Source: Halosimplex pelagicum
GTDB lineage: Archaea; Halobacteriota; Halobacteria; Halobacteriales; Haloarculaceae
Direction of reading: 5' to 3'
Length of the DNA: 64,000 nucleotides
Assembly (NCBI RefSeq): GCF_013415905.1
Contig: NZ_CP058909.1
Span: 868,001-932,000 of the forward strand
Part shown: one piece after another, positions 27,065-36,184 of the stretch
Layout: the number at the start of each line of letters is the position of its first letter
Position numbering within the stretch: position 1 is the stretch's first letter
The notes under the pieces: model-generated
Told to the model about the DNA's origin: nothing
The model's database searches: none
What the model saw: the letters and a program-made list of their open reading frames with translations, nothing else
Translations under genes and position numbers: made by a program

Positions 27065-27769
27065 CTACTTCGGCACGAACACGAGCGGATGGTGACGCCA
27101 GGCCCACCGCGTGTCCGGCTTGTCGACCACCGACCAGACGCTCTGGGGCCAGGTGCCCAGGGCGTCGTGGATGCGGTCGTACGACAGCAGGTTCTCGCCG
27201 TCGAGCAGGAGCGAGAAGCGGTCCTCGAAACGGTCGGCGTCGAACTGCGAGTCCTCGCCGAGGTACTCGTCGGGATTCGCCGCCATCCGCTGCCAGTGGG
27301 CGCGAGCGAGCCGGTTCTGGTAGTTGAAGACGAGGTAGCCGCCGGGCGCGACGGCGTCGTACATGGCGCGCAGGGCGTCTTCGACCTCCCGGACGTAGCA
27401 GAGCGTGAAATAGGAGAAGACGAGGTCGTACCGTCGGTCCGGGTCGAACTCCGGGAGCACGGCGCGCTCGAAGGCGACGTCGGCGTCGCGGTCGCGGGCG
27501 CGCTCGCGGTTCTCGGCGAGGACCGGCTCGGCGGCGTCGTAGCCCACCACGTCGGCGTCGGGGTACTGCTCGGCGACTTCGAAGGCGACGTGGCCGGGGC
27601 CACAGCCCACGTCGGCGACGGCGTCGGGCGCGCCGGTCTCGGCCAGGAAGTCGACGACGGCGTCGGTGGCGTGGTGGGCGCTCGGCGCGGCGTCGGCGCG
27701 GTCGCCCTCGTCTGCGTCGGTCCAGAAGCTATGCCAGTCGATGGTGTCTGCGTGGGTGGCGTCTGTCAT
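27065..27769 (-). CDS. Class I SAM-dependent methyltransferase
   Basis: 234 aa. Motif I VADVGCGPGHVAFEVAEQYP (about 47-66) binds SAM; post-I acidic VVGYDA; motif II-like YDLVFSYFTLCYVRE; motif III APGGYLVFNYQNR. The C-terminal half has Trp/His-rich segments without clear substrate clues. Acts on small molecules, quinone precursors or protein; not determinable. Its 3' end abuts the dispersed repeat, and it lies between endA and trpS, which are functional partners; it may be an insertion there. Confidence 0.8.
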   Translation of the reverse strand: MTDATHADTIDWHSFWTDADEGDRADAAPSAHHATDAVVDFLAETGAPDAVADVGCGPGHVAFEVAEQYPDADVVGYDAAEPVLAENRERARDRDADVAFERAVLPEFDPDRRYDLVFSYFTLCYVREVEDALRAMYDAVAPGGYLVFNYQNRLARAHWQRMAANPDEYLGEDSQFDADRFEDRFSLLLDGENLLSYDRIHDALGTWPQSVWSVVDKPDTRWAWRHHPLVFVPK

Positions 27770-28212
27770 GGAGTGGTGAGTCGCTGTCCTCGTCCGCCAG
27801 TTCTCCGCCGAGCCCGCGCCGTCGGTCAGGTCGCCCCGCTCGCCGAGCTTTCGCTGCAGTCGGTCTCGTCCTCGTCGTCGCAGTCGTCCGTCCCCGATCC
27901 GTCGGCGGTCGTGAGTCCGTATGGTACGAGTACTGTCATGTGGGCGTAGCTGCGGCTGGTCGGCGAGCGGGTCGTCCGGGCCGTAGCGGCCGAGAGGCCT
28001 CGACGCTCTCGGGATACTGCTGTAGTTGCGACTCCCGGATAAAATTCACTACTTCGATTAAATTTACTTCTTACTTACAACTTCGGACGCCTGGGTGATA
28101 AAATTTGGGGCGAGCGACCGGTCCGCCGGGATCGGGTGGGGGTCGTGGGCTCGCGACGGGGTGGGGAAAGCGAACGCTATTAGTGCGTGTCGGGGCGAGT
28201 ACATCCCAATCG
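27770..28212. other. Intergenic region, AT-rich promoter area
   Basis: 443 bp between the divergent methyltransferase and trpS. About 28035-28085 is strongly AT-rich with repeated ACTTC/ACTTA motifs, and CTATTAGTG at about 28177 could be a TATA-type box for trpS. No gene supported. Confidence 0.4.
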
Positions 28213-29853
28213 ATGACATCCGATTCGCCCGATTCCGACGCGGCCGAGGGGGACGCGCCGGAACCACTCCCGGACGGAGGGGTCGACGCCGAAGGCGCGG
28301 ACGACACGACGCTGGACCCGTGGGGTTCGGCGACCGTCTCGGACTACCGCAAACTGTTCGCCGAGTTCGGTATCGAGGAGTTCGACGAGGTGCTTCCCGA
28401 GGTGCCCGACCCCCATTACCTGATGCGCCGCGGGGTCATCTTCGGCCACCGCGACTACCGCCCGATCGCTCGTGCGATGCGCGACGACGAGGACTTCGCC
28501 GCGCTCTCGGGCTTCATGCCCACCGGCGACCCCCACATCGGCCACAAGCTCGTCTTCGACGAGATCATCTGGCACCAGCAGCAGGGCGGCGACGCCTACG
28601 GCCTCATCGCCGACTTGGAGGCCCACAGCGCCCGCGGGCTGACCTGGTCGGAGATCGACACCCACGCCCGCGACTACGTGCTCTCGCTGCTCGCGCTCGG
28701 GTTCGACCCCGAGGAGGGAGAACTGTACCGCCAGTCGACCAACCGCGAGGTGCAGGATCTCGCCTTCGAACTCGGCGTCGAGGCGAACTTCTCGGAGCTG
28801 CAGGCGATCTACGACTTCGACGGCGAGACGGACGTATCGCACATGCAGAGCGTCGTCACGCAGATGGCCGACATCCTCTACCCGCAGGCCGACGAGCCCC
28901 GGCCCACCGTGATCCCGGTCGGGCCCGACCAGGACCCCCACATGCGGCTGGCCCGCGACCTGGCCGCGCGGATGCGCTACTTCCGCGTCACCGAGGCGTT
29001 CGCCGGCTTCGAGGTCGAGGATGAGCGCGAGCGCGCCCTGCTCGGCGAGGTGTACGATGGGCTCACGGCGGGCGAGAGCGAGGACGGCACGGCCGACGCG
29101 GGCGACGGCGACGACACCCTGCGCTGCGAGGACGCCGCCGAGGCCCTCCGCGCCGACCGCAGCGACTACGAGGCCGCCGGCTACGACGCGGCCACCGTCG
29201 AGGGCGTCCTCGAGAAGTTGGAGAACGCCGGGATGGAGCCGATCCGCCGGCGGACGCGCTTCCTCGGGCGCAACGCGACCGACGCGGCGTTCGACGCGCT
29301 GGTCGAGGCCGTCGACGGCGAGAAGCGCGTCTACGACGAGCACGTCGACGCCTTCGAGCTCTCCCGCGAGGAGGCCGAAGACCTCGCTCGCGAGGTCGAG
29401 ACCGACCACGGCGGCTACGGCTTCCGCGCACCGTCGTCGATCTACCACCGCTTCATGACCGGGCTCACCGGCGGCAAGATGTCCTCGTCGGTTCCCGCCT
29501 CGCACATCTCCCTGCTCGACGACCCCGAGGACGGCTACGACAAGGTGAAGGCCGCGACGACCGGCGGACGCCAGTCCGCAGAGGAGCAGCGCGAACTCGG
29601 CGGCGAGGCCGACGAGTGCCCGGTCTACGAGCTGTACGCCTACCTGCTGGCGGGCGAGGACGACGAGTTCGCCACGGAGGTCTACGAGGAGTGCGTCGGC
29701 GGCGAGCGCCTGTGTGGCGGCTGCAAGGAGCAGGCCGCCGAGCTGATGGCCGAGTTCCTCGAAGACCACCAGGAGAGCCGCGAGCAGTGGGCGGAGAAGC
29801 TCGACGAACTGGACATCGATCTGGACGTGGCGGCCGACCGACGGGGCCAGTGA
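28213..29853 (+). CDS. trpS: Tryptophanyl-tRNA synthetase
   Basis: 546 aa class I synthetase charging tRNA-Trp. HIGH-type motif PTGDPHIGHK at about 102-111 and KMSKS-type motif GKMSSSVPASH at about 420. Archaeal/eukaryotic-type WRS region: PVGPDQDPHMRLARDLAARM. A charged Asp/Glu-rich N-terminal extension of about 40 residues is typical of haloarchaea. An insertion of about 70 residues (around 285-360) carries a low-complexity acidic stretch. The C-terminus has a CGGCKEQ zinc-like element. ATG at 28213 chosen as the first Met before the acidic N-terminus; a longer frame is open upstream. Confidence 0.93.
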   Translation: MTSDSPDSDAAEGDAPEPLPDGGVDAEGADDTTLDPWGSATVSDYRKLFAEFGIEEFDEVLPEVPDPHYLMRRGVIFGHRDYRPIARAMRDDEDFAALSGFMPTGDPHIGHKLVFDEIIWHQQQGGDAYGLIADLEAHSARGLTWSEIDTHARDYVLSLLALGFDPEEGELYRQSTNREVQDLAFELGVEANFSELQAIYDFDGETDVSHMQSVVTQMADILYPQADEPRPTVIPVGPDQDPHMRLARDLAARMRYFRVTEAFAGFEVEDERERALLGEVYDGLTAGESEDGTADAGDGDDTLRCEDAAEALRADRSDYEAAGYDAATVEGVLEKLENAGMEPIRRRTRFLGRNATDAAFDALVEAVDGEKRVYDEHVDAFELSREEAEDLAREVETDHGGYGFRAPSSIYHRFMTGLTGGKMSSSVPASHISLLDDPEDGYDKVKAATTGGRQSAEEQRELGGEADECPVYELYAYLLAGEDDEFATEVYEECVGGERLCGGCKEQAAELMAEFLEDHQESREQWAEKLDELDIDLDVAADRRGQ

Positions 29854-29990
29854 GGCGGGGGTTGCAGGGGTAGCGGGACGGCGGCCGGCTGGGGTCGAGA
29901 CGGGGACGGCGGCCGGCTATCTCGCGACACCGTACGAATGCGGTACGAATCCCCAAGGGTAATGTGGGTAAGTGGCATACGAGTGAGCGG

Positions 29991-31241
29991 ATGACTGACA
30001 GTGGCAGCAGTCGGGGTGGTATCGACACGGACGAACGAGGCCGGTTCGGTCGCGCGATGACGACGGCCCGGTCGCTCGCGATCGTCGCGCTGGTCGTCAC
30101 GGCCGCGAGTCTCGCCGGGTGTGGGATGCTCGGCGGTGGCGGCGGTGGCGGTGGGGACGGCGGCGACGGCGGAGCGCAGTCGAGCATCGACGCGCCGCGG
30201 GAGATCTCCGAACCGATGGACCCCTCGGCGAGCGAGGTCTTCAGTCGCGTCACCGAGATCGTGGGTGTCGAGGGCGAGGCGCCGGGCGTCAGGACGACCA
30301 GTCTGCCGACCAGCCGTAACCTCTCGACTCCGTTCGTGACCGCGATGGTCGGCCTGCCCGACGACCCCCAGCGGCTGACGGGCCCCCTCAACGCGACGTA
30401 CGACCCCGAAGATAACTCGGTCCTGTTCAACGACGAGACCGTCTTCGACCTGAACGGCTCGCAGGTCGAGTATCAGCTCGCATATAACTTCGCCCTCGGG
30501 CTCCACTATCAGAACGACTGGATCGATGCCGACAGCACCGAGAGTGCCGTCGTGCGGGGGACGCTGGACGCCGTCATGCGCGAATACGCCGACGAGCACA
30601 TGGACGGGAACTTCGCGAACGCGCACGACTCCGCGGAGGCGGCCTTCGAGTCGACCACGCCCTACGAGTGGGCCACCTACGACGCGCTGAACTACTACGG
30701 CGCCGAGTACGTCGCCTCGCAGACCGACTCCGCCAGCGAGATCTCGTCGATCTACGAGGGCGGCGCCCCCGAGACGACCGAACAACTCCTCCACGACACC
30801 GACGAGGGGCCGACCGACCTCTCGGTGACGACCGACGTGTCGAACTGGTGGATCGACGAGCGGATGCCGCTCGGGGAATCCACGCTCGGTGAGCTCGGAA
30901 CCCGCGCGGTCCTCCGGAGCCAGCTCTCGGCCTCGGAGGCCGCCGCCGCGGCCGACGGCTGGGGCAACGACACCGGGATGGCGTTCACCTCGGCCCGCAA
31001 CAGCTCGGCCGGCGCCGTCTGGGTCCACAGCTGGGACTCGGCGAGCGAGGCCGACGAGTTCGTCGACGCGGCCGAGGCCTACGCGGAGGCCAGGAGCGAC
31101 GACACGTACGCCGTCAATGTCACGCGACCCGCCGAGGACACGACCGTCGTGGTCGCCCACCGCGGGAACTTCATGTCGAACGCGGAGATCTCCTCCACCG
31201 ACGGGACCGTCGAAGTCGTCGTCGGCGGCGGCTCCTCGTAG
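29991..31241 (+). CDS. Lipoprotein, hypothetical extracytoplasmic protein
   Basis: 416 aa. The N-terminus has a hydrophobic signal (TARSLAIVALVVTAASLAGC) with a lipobox LAGC, so the Cys would be lipidated and anchor the protein outside the membrane; a Gly/Asp-rich linker follows. The mature part contains many Asn/Ser/Thr and acidic residues, typical of exported haloarchaeal proteins, and WxxG-like repeats in the second half. No catalytic motif recognised. The ATG at 29991 gives MTDSGSSRGG; an in-frame start 27 nt upstream is equally open. Confidence 0.7.
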   Translation: MTDSGSSRGGIDTDERGRFGRAMTTARSLAIVALVVTAASLAGCGMLGGGGGGGGDGGDGGAQSSIDAPREISEPMDPSASEVFSRVTEIVGVEGEAPGVRTTSLPTSRNLSTPFVTAMVGLPDDPQRLTGPLNATYDPEDNSVLFNDETVFDLNGSQVEYQLAYNFALGLHYQNDWIDADSTESAVVRGTLDAVMREYADEHMDGNFANAHDSAEAAFESTTPYEWATYDALNYYGAEYVASQTDSASEISSIYEGGAPETTEQLLHDTDEGPTDLSVTTDVSNWWIDERMPLGESTLGELGTRAVLRSQLSASEAAAAADGWGNDTGMAFTSARNSSAGAVWVHSWDSASEADEFVDAAEAYAEARSDDTYAVNVTRPAEDTTVVVAHRGNFMSNAEISSTDGTVEVVVGGGSS

Positions 31242-31281
31242 GGTCTCTCGGTTTCTCCGCTTCCCACCGTCACAGCGGCCG

Positions 31282-31497
31282 CTACTCCTCTATCTCTATC
31301 TCGATCGGCTCGGCGGCGGGCTCGACGGCGTCGGTATCGAACCGCTCGGCCAGCCGCCAGCTCGCGACGGCACCCACGGTCCCGAGGACGACGCCGGCCC
31401 GAACCCCGGTGTCGCGGTCGCGCAGGACGCGACCGAGGACGTAGCCCACGAGGAAGTTGATCGCGAAGTTGAGCGCAGCGCTGCGAGTGCGGTCCAT
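31282..31497 (-). CDS. Small membrane protein, hypothetical
   Basis: 71 aa. One to two hydrophobic helices (FAINFLVGYVLGRVLR and VRAGVVLGTVGAVASWRLAE, glycine-zipper-like) with an acidic C-terminus EPIEIEIEE. Convergent with the lipoprotein gene, 40 nt apart. The start at 31497 gives MDRTRSAALNF; longer upstream frames are unlike protein. No family known. Confidence 0.58.
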   Translation of the reverse strand: MDRTRSAALNFAINFLVGYVLGRVLRDRDTGVRAGVVLGTVGAVASWRLAERFDTDAVEPAAEPIEIEIEE

Positions 31498-31938
31498 ACG
31501 CGCCCTTTGTGACCCGGGGGCATAGACGTTGCCTCGCAGTCGCCCCGAACGGGTGCCGCGGTGGCCGCTCGCGGTCGCCGAGTCCGGAACGCTTTTGCGC
31601 GGCGCCGTGAATGACTGACACATGGCACCCGAACCCACGGTGGGGCGCCGCCCAGCGCGGCGCTCCCAGCGGTCGCGCCCCGCCCGCCAGCCAGCGGCCT
31701 CGCTCGGGTTCGGGCTTTTCTCCGGCGCCTGACGGACGGCGGACGCCCGGACCCGACGGTTCGTGCCGAAACGAACTCACGGGGTCCCGGCGGAAACCGT
31801 CCGCGTCGGCCCGCGGGGCGGCGGCTCCGACCGTCCCGCCCGCGCGACTCGCGGTGTGAGCGCCCGTTCGCTCCGAGGCCCGCTCCGTGCGGACCTCGCA
31901 ACCGTTAACTGACGACCACGCAGATTCACGACCAACGA
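31498..31938. other. Intergenic region upstream of pheS
   Basis: 441 bp, no supported gene: frames here are Pro/Arg/Gly-rich shadows. The right end has CCGTTAACT around 31900-31908, about 30 nt before the pheS ATG, a plausible TATA-type box for a leaderless transcript. Confidence 0.4.
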
Positions 31939-33468
31939 ATGAAACTTCCGGAAACGCAGGTCGCCGTGCTCGAAGCCGCGAGCGCGGACGACCCCACACC
32001 AGTCGAACAGATCGCCGAGGAGACCGGCGAGCAGGTCCAGGCGGTGGCCGGCGCCGCCTTCGAGCTCGAAGACGAGGGGCTGCTCGCCGTCACCGAACGC
32101 ACCGAGACGGAGTACGCCCTCTCCGAGGAGGGCGAGACCTACGCCTACGACGGCCTGCCCGAACACAGCCTGTGGGTCGGCGGCCTCTCCAACGACGCCG
32201 TCGACGAACCGATCGAACTCGGCCAGGCCATCGGCCACGGCGGCCTGGAGGACGAGGCGGTCGAGATCGCGCTCTCGAACTTCGCCCGCAAGGGCATGGG
32301 GACCATCGACAGCGGCACCATCCAGGTCGACCCCGACTTCGACCTCGAGGGCGACGCCGAGCGCGCGATCCTCGAAGTACTCCGCGGGGAGGAGGGCGAA
32401 CTCGATCCCGGCGAGGTCGACGAGGACGCCCTCGCGTCGCTCGAACGCCGCGGGCTCGTCGAACGCGAGGAGTCGACGGTGCGGGAGGTCACCCTGACCG
32501 ACGAGGGCGTCACCGCCATGATGGAGGGCGTCGAGGTCGCCGAGACCGTCGGCCAGGTCACCCCGGAACTGCTGACCTCCGGCGAGTGGGAGGAGGTCGA
32601 GTTCGCCGAGTACAACGTCCAGGCCGACGCCGAGACGGTCCACGGCGGCAAGTCCCACGCGCTGCGGGAGATGTCCGAGCGCGTCAAGGACGTGCTCGTC
32701 GGGATGGGCTTCGAGGAGATGCAGGGGCCCCACGTCGACGCCGACTTCTACATCAACGACTGCCTGTTCATGCCCCAGGACCACCCGGCGCGCAACCACT
32801 GGGACCGCTTCGCGCTGGAGGAGCCCGCGACGATCGGCCGCGAGAACCTCCCGCCGGACCTGGTCGACCGCGTCGAGGCCGCCCACCGCGACGGCGTCGG
32901 CCCCGACGGCGAGGGGTATCACTCCCCCTGGGACGAGGACTTCGCGCGTGCGCTCGCGCTGCGCGGGCACACGACGAACCTCTCGGTGCGCCACCTCGCC
33001 GGCCTCGCCGAGGGCGACCTCGAACCGCCCCAGCGCTACTTCTCTATCGAGAAGGCCTACCGCAACGACACCCTCGACGCGACGCACCTGCTGGAGTTCT
33101 TCCAGATCGAGGGCTGGGTAATGGCCGAGGATCTGTCGGTACGGGACCTGATGGGTACGTTCACCGAGTTCTACGAGCAGTTCGGTATCACCGACATCCA
33201 GTTCAAGCCCCACTACAACCCCTACACGGAGCCGAGCTTCGAGCTGTTCGGCCGCCACCCCGAAACCGGGGAACTCATCGAGATCGGTAACTCGGGGATC
33301 TTCCGCCCGGAGATGCTCGAACCGCTCGGCGTCGAGGCCGACGTGATGGCCTGGGGGCTCGCGCTGGAGCGACTGTTCATGCTCGCGACCGGCGCCGAAG
33401 ACATCCGCGACGTTCACGGGACGCTCGTGGATCTCGACTTCCTGCGGAACGAGGAGGTGGTGTACTGA
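31939..33468 (+). CDS. pheS: Phenylalanyl-tRNA synthetase alpha subunit
   Basis: 509 aa class II synthetase subunit of the archaeal/eukaryotic type. N-terminal winged-helix units (about 1-170) precede the catalytic domain: motif 1 region RVKDVLVGMGFEEMQGPHVD, motif 2 FSIEKAYRNDTLDATHLLEF and motif 3 GNSGIFRPEMLEPLGVEADVMAWGLALERL. With PheT it forms an alpha2beta2 enzyme charging tRNA-Phe. Stop overlaps the pheT ATG, so the two are coupled. Confidence 0.95.
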   Translation: MKLPETQVAVLEAASADDPTPVEQIAEETGEQVQAVAGAAFELEDEGLLAVTERTETEYALSEEGETYAYDGLPEHSLWVGGLSNDAVDEPIELGQAIGHGGLEDEAVEIALSNFARKGMGTIDSGTIQVDPDFDLEGDAERAILEVLRGEEGELDPGEVDEDALASLERRGLVEREESTVREVTLTDEGVTAMMEGVEVAETVGQVTPELLTSGEWEEVEFAEYNVQADAETVHGGKSHALREMSERVKDVLVGMGFEEMQGPHVDADFYINDCLFMPQDHPARNHWDRFALEEPATIGRENLPPDLVDRVEAAHRDGVGPDGEGYHSPWDEDFARALALRGHTTNLSVRHLAGLAEGDLEPPQRYFSIEKAYRNDTLDATHLLEFFQIEGWVMAEDLSVRDLMGTFTEFYEQFGITDIQFKPHYNPYTEPSFELFGRHPETGELIEIGNSGIFRPEMLEPLGVEADVMAWGLALERLFMLATGAEDIRDVHGTLVDLDFLRNEEVVY

Positions 33469-35324
33469 TGCCCACGGTAGAGATAGACCCCGACGAGCTC
33501 CGAGAGCTGACCGGCCACGACGAGAAGAGCGACGACGAACTCCGCGAGGACATGTTCGCCCTCGGCCTCGAGTACGAGGGCGAGACCGACGACGGCGAGT
33601 TCGAACTGGAGTTCGCGCCCGACCGGCTGGACCGCCTGTCCGTCGAGGGCGTCGCCCGCTCGCTGCGCTACCAGTACGGCGACGACCGCGGCGTCTACGT
33701 CCCGACGACCAACGACGCCGACTGGACCATCGAGGTCGACGCCGACGTGCCCGACGAGCGGCCGTACGTCACCGGCGCCGTCGTCCGCGGGCTGGACATG
33801 GACGAGGCCGCCCTCGAATCGCTCATCCAGCTACAGGAGAAGCTCCACGCGACGATGGGCCGCCAGCGCGCCAAGGGCGCCATCGGCGTCCACGACCTGA
33901 CCATGCTGAAGGGCCAGGTCGGCGCCACCGGCGGCGAGGACACCCCCGAGGAGGAGGACGACCCCCGCACCGAGATCGCCGCTCCGAGCGGCAAGTCCGT
34001 CCGCTACACCGGCATCGGCAAGCGCGAGGACCGCTTCGTCCCCCTGGAGGAGAACCACGAGATGACTCCCCACGAGGTGCTGATGGCCCACCACACCGCC
34101 AACAAGTTCTCCGACCTCGTCGAGGAGTACGAGTCGATGCCGGCCATCTACGACGACGTGGGGATGTTCTCGTTCCCGCCGATCATCAACGGCAAGCGAA
34201 CCGAGGTCACCGAGGACTCCCGTGACCTGTTCATCGAGATGACCGGCACCGACCAGTGGACGATCGACCACATGCTGTCGATCGTCTGCTACGCGCTCGA
34301 CGCCCGCGGCGGTCGCGTCGAGGAAGTCGAGATCGAGTACGCCGACGACGCCAGCGGTGACTACGCCGGCAACACACTGGTCCGCCCGAACTTCGACACC
34401 AAGACCAAGACCGTCGACCACCCGGACATCGAGTCGATGCTCGGGATCGACCTCGACGGCGAGGAGGTCGTCGACCTGATGGAGCGGGCCGGGCTGGACG
34501 CGACCGCGGAGGACTACGACGCCGAGCGCGATGCCGAGCTACGGGAGGCCTCGAACGGGAGCGGGGAAGCCGCGAGCGCCGACGCCCTCTCGTACGAAGT
34601 CGAGATCCCGCCCTACCGCGTCGACGTGCTCCACCCCGTCGACGTGATCGACGACGTGGGTCGAGCCTACGGGTTCAACGAACTCGACCCGAAGTATCCC
34701 GACGTGTCGACCGTCGGCGGCCGCCACGAGCGCTCCCGCCTGGAGCGGGCGACCCGCGAGACGCTCGTCGGCCTGGGCTTCGAGGACCTGCTGAACTTCC
34801 ACCTCATCAGCGAGGCCGCCAACTACGAGCGCCCGGGCGTCGAGCGCGGCAGCGACGTGCTGGGCGGCGGCGAGCCCGCCGTCATCCAGGAGCCCTACAG
34901 CGAGGACTACGAGGTCGTCCGCACCTGGGCGCTGCCCTCGGTCATGCTCGTGCTGGAGAACAACACCCACCGCTCGTACCCCCAGCACCTCTCGGAGGTC
35001 GGCCTCGCCATCGAGCAGGACGAGACCCAGCCGACGCTGGTCGACGAACGCCACACCGTCGCGGCCGCGCTCGCCCGCCACGACGCCTCCTACGAGGACG
35101 CCAAGGCCAGCCTCCAGGCGCTCTGTCGCGCCTTCGACGTCGAACTGGCCACCCCGCCGACCGACCACCCGACGTTCATCTCCGGCCGCACCGCCGATAT
35201 CGTCATCGACGGGCAGAACGTCGGCGTCATCGGCGAGGTCCACCCGAAGGTGCTCGTCGAGTACGACCTGGAAGTGCCGGTCGCGGCCTTCGAGTTCGAC
35301 CTCGACGCCCTGGGCGACGACTGA
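33468..35324 (+). CDS. pheT: Phenylalanyl-tRNA synthetase beta subunit
   Basis: 618 aa beta subunit. It shows the B3/B4 fold (VYVPTTNDADWTIEV, ENHEMTPHEVLMAHHTANKF), the B5 domain (VEIPPYRVDVLHPVDVIDDV) and the B6/B7 core (EVGLAIEQDETQPTLVDERH, FISGRTADIVIDGQNVGVIG). About 20 residues around 360-385 are a lineage-specific insertion. Provides tRNA binding and editing. Overlaps pheS by one base (TGATG), operon of two. Confidence 0.95.
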   Translation: MPTVEIDPDELRELTGHDEKSDDELREDMFALGLEYEGETDDGEFELEFAPDRLDRLSVEGVARSLRYQYGDDRGVYVPTTNDADWTIEVDADVPDERPYVTGAVVRGLDMDEAALESLIQLQEKLHATMGRQRAKGAIGVHDLTMLKGQVGATGGEDTPEEEDDPRTEIAAPSGKSVRYTGIGKREDRFVPLEENHEMTPHEVLMAHHTANKFSDLVEEYESMPAIYDDVGMFSFPPIINGKRTEVTEDSRDLFIEMTGTDQWTIDHMLSIVCYALDARGGRVEEVEIEYADDASGDYAGNTLVRPNFDTKTKTVDHPDIESMLGIDLDGEEVVDLMERAGLDATAEDYDAERDAELREASNGSGEAASADALSYEVEIPPYRVDVLHPVDVIDDVGRAYGFNELDPKYPDVSTVGGRHERSRLERATRETLVGLGFEDLLNFHLISEAANYERPGVERGSDVLGGGEPAVIQEPYSEDYEVVRTWALPSVMLVLENNTHRSYPQHLSEVGLAIEQDETQPTLVDERHTVAAALARHDASYEDAKASLQALCRAFDVELATPPTDHPTFISGRTADIVIDGQNVGVIGEVHPKVLVEYDLEVPVAAFEFDLDALGDD

Positions 35325-35381
35325 CGCCACACGCGGCTTTTCTCGAATCCGACTTCGGTGATACTCGCCGACGGCCGCCGG

Positions 35382-35684
35382 TCACTCCGAGCCGGCCGAC
35401 CCCGACTCGTCGAGCCGTCGTTCGTACTTCGCCAGCGATGTCTCTAAAGCCTCCTCGGCGTCGACGTCCAGCGCGTCGGCGGTCGCCAGCAGCGCGAAGA
35501 CGGCGTCGCCGAGTTCGTCCTCGCTGACGGTCAACTCCTCCGGGGCGGCGCCGTACTCGCTCGACTTGGCGGCGTCGGCGGCGATCTCGCCCACCTCGGC
35601 GGCCAGGTCCAGCACCCGGTAGGCCGGGTTGGCGTCCATGTCGTGCTCGTCGACGAACGCGGCGACGCGGTCCTGTGCGTCCAT
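35382..35684 (-). CDS. MazG-like nucleotide pyrophosphohydrolase family protein
   Basis: 100 aa, helical. Segments YRVLDLAAEVGEIAADAAKS and VSEDELGDAVFALLATADAL give the ExxE...ExxD metal-binding pattern of MazG/all-alpha NTP-PPases (Glu in AAEVGEI, Glu and Asp in EDELGDAVF). The family hydrolyses non-canonical NTPs. Convergent with pheT (57 nt apart). Reading starts at the ATG at 35684; the open frame upstream runs into the dispersed repeat. Confidence 0.75.
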   Translation of the reverse strand: MDAQDRVAAFVDEHDMDANPAYRVLDLAAEVGEIAADAAKSSEYGAAPEELTVSEDELGDAVFALLATADALDVDAEEALETSLAKYERRLDESGSAGSE

Positions 35685-35827
35685 GGAACGGGGTTGGATC
35701 GGTGCCCGGAAAACGGTTCGGTGGTGAGAGCGCCGGATCGATTCCCTTCGGTTCGTGTTTCGAGTGTCTCGGCCGTTTCTGGCTGTTCTGTTGTGGGAGA
35801 AACGAGAACGGCCGTGATCGAAGGAGC

Positions 35828-36121
35828 CAGCAAGCGATGAAAGCCCTCGTCGCGCTCGCGGTCGCTGCGCGGGATATCCGCGCTCTCGGCACCGCCCGCG
35901 CGGATAGGGCCCGCTCAGGCGACTACCGGCGCGAGCGCGTCTCGCCCTTTCAGTCCGCCAGGACCGCGACCGCCCCGCACAGCACCGCAGACGGCCACGA
36001 CCCTCCCCAGCCGATTCGCTCCTATCGTCGCTCATCCCTCGCGCGACTGTTTCGAGCGGCCCGCCACGAGGCGGGCACGCTCGACAGCACGCGCCGACCG
36101 CACCGCTAACGACGCTACTTG
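35828..36121. repeat. Dispersed repeat, copy B
   Basis: Second copy of the element at 26666-27070, same orientation. The shared core covers about 35828-36035. Instead of copy A's inserts it has a 7-bp hairpin GCCCGCCACGAGGCGGGC at about 36058-36075, nested in a CGAGC/GCTCG pair. Ends near CGACGCTACTT just before the ABC gene promoter. The minus-strand frame through it is spurious. Confidence 0.72.
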
Positions 36122-36184
36122 TACTGAACACTCCCCGTTCGACCCCGCCGAGGCTATTTGTGCGTGCCCGTCGCAGTCGAGGGC

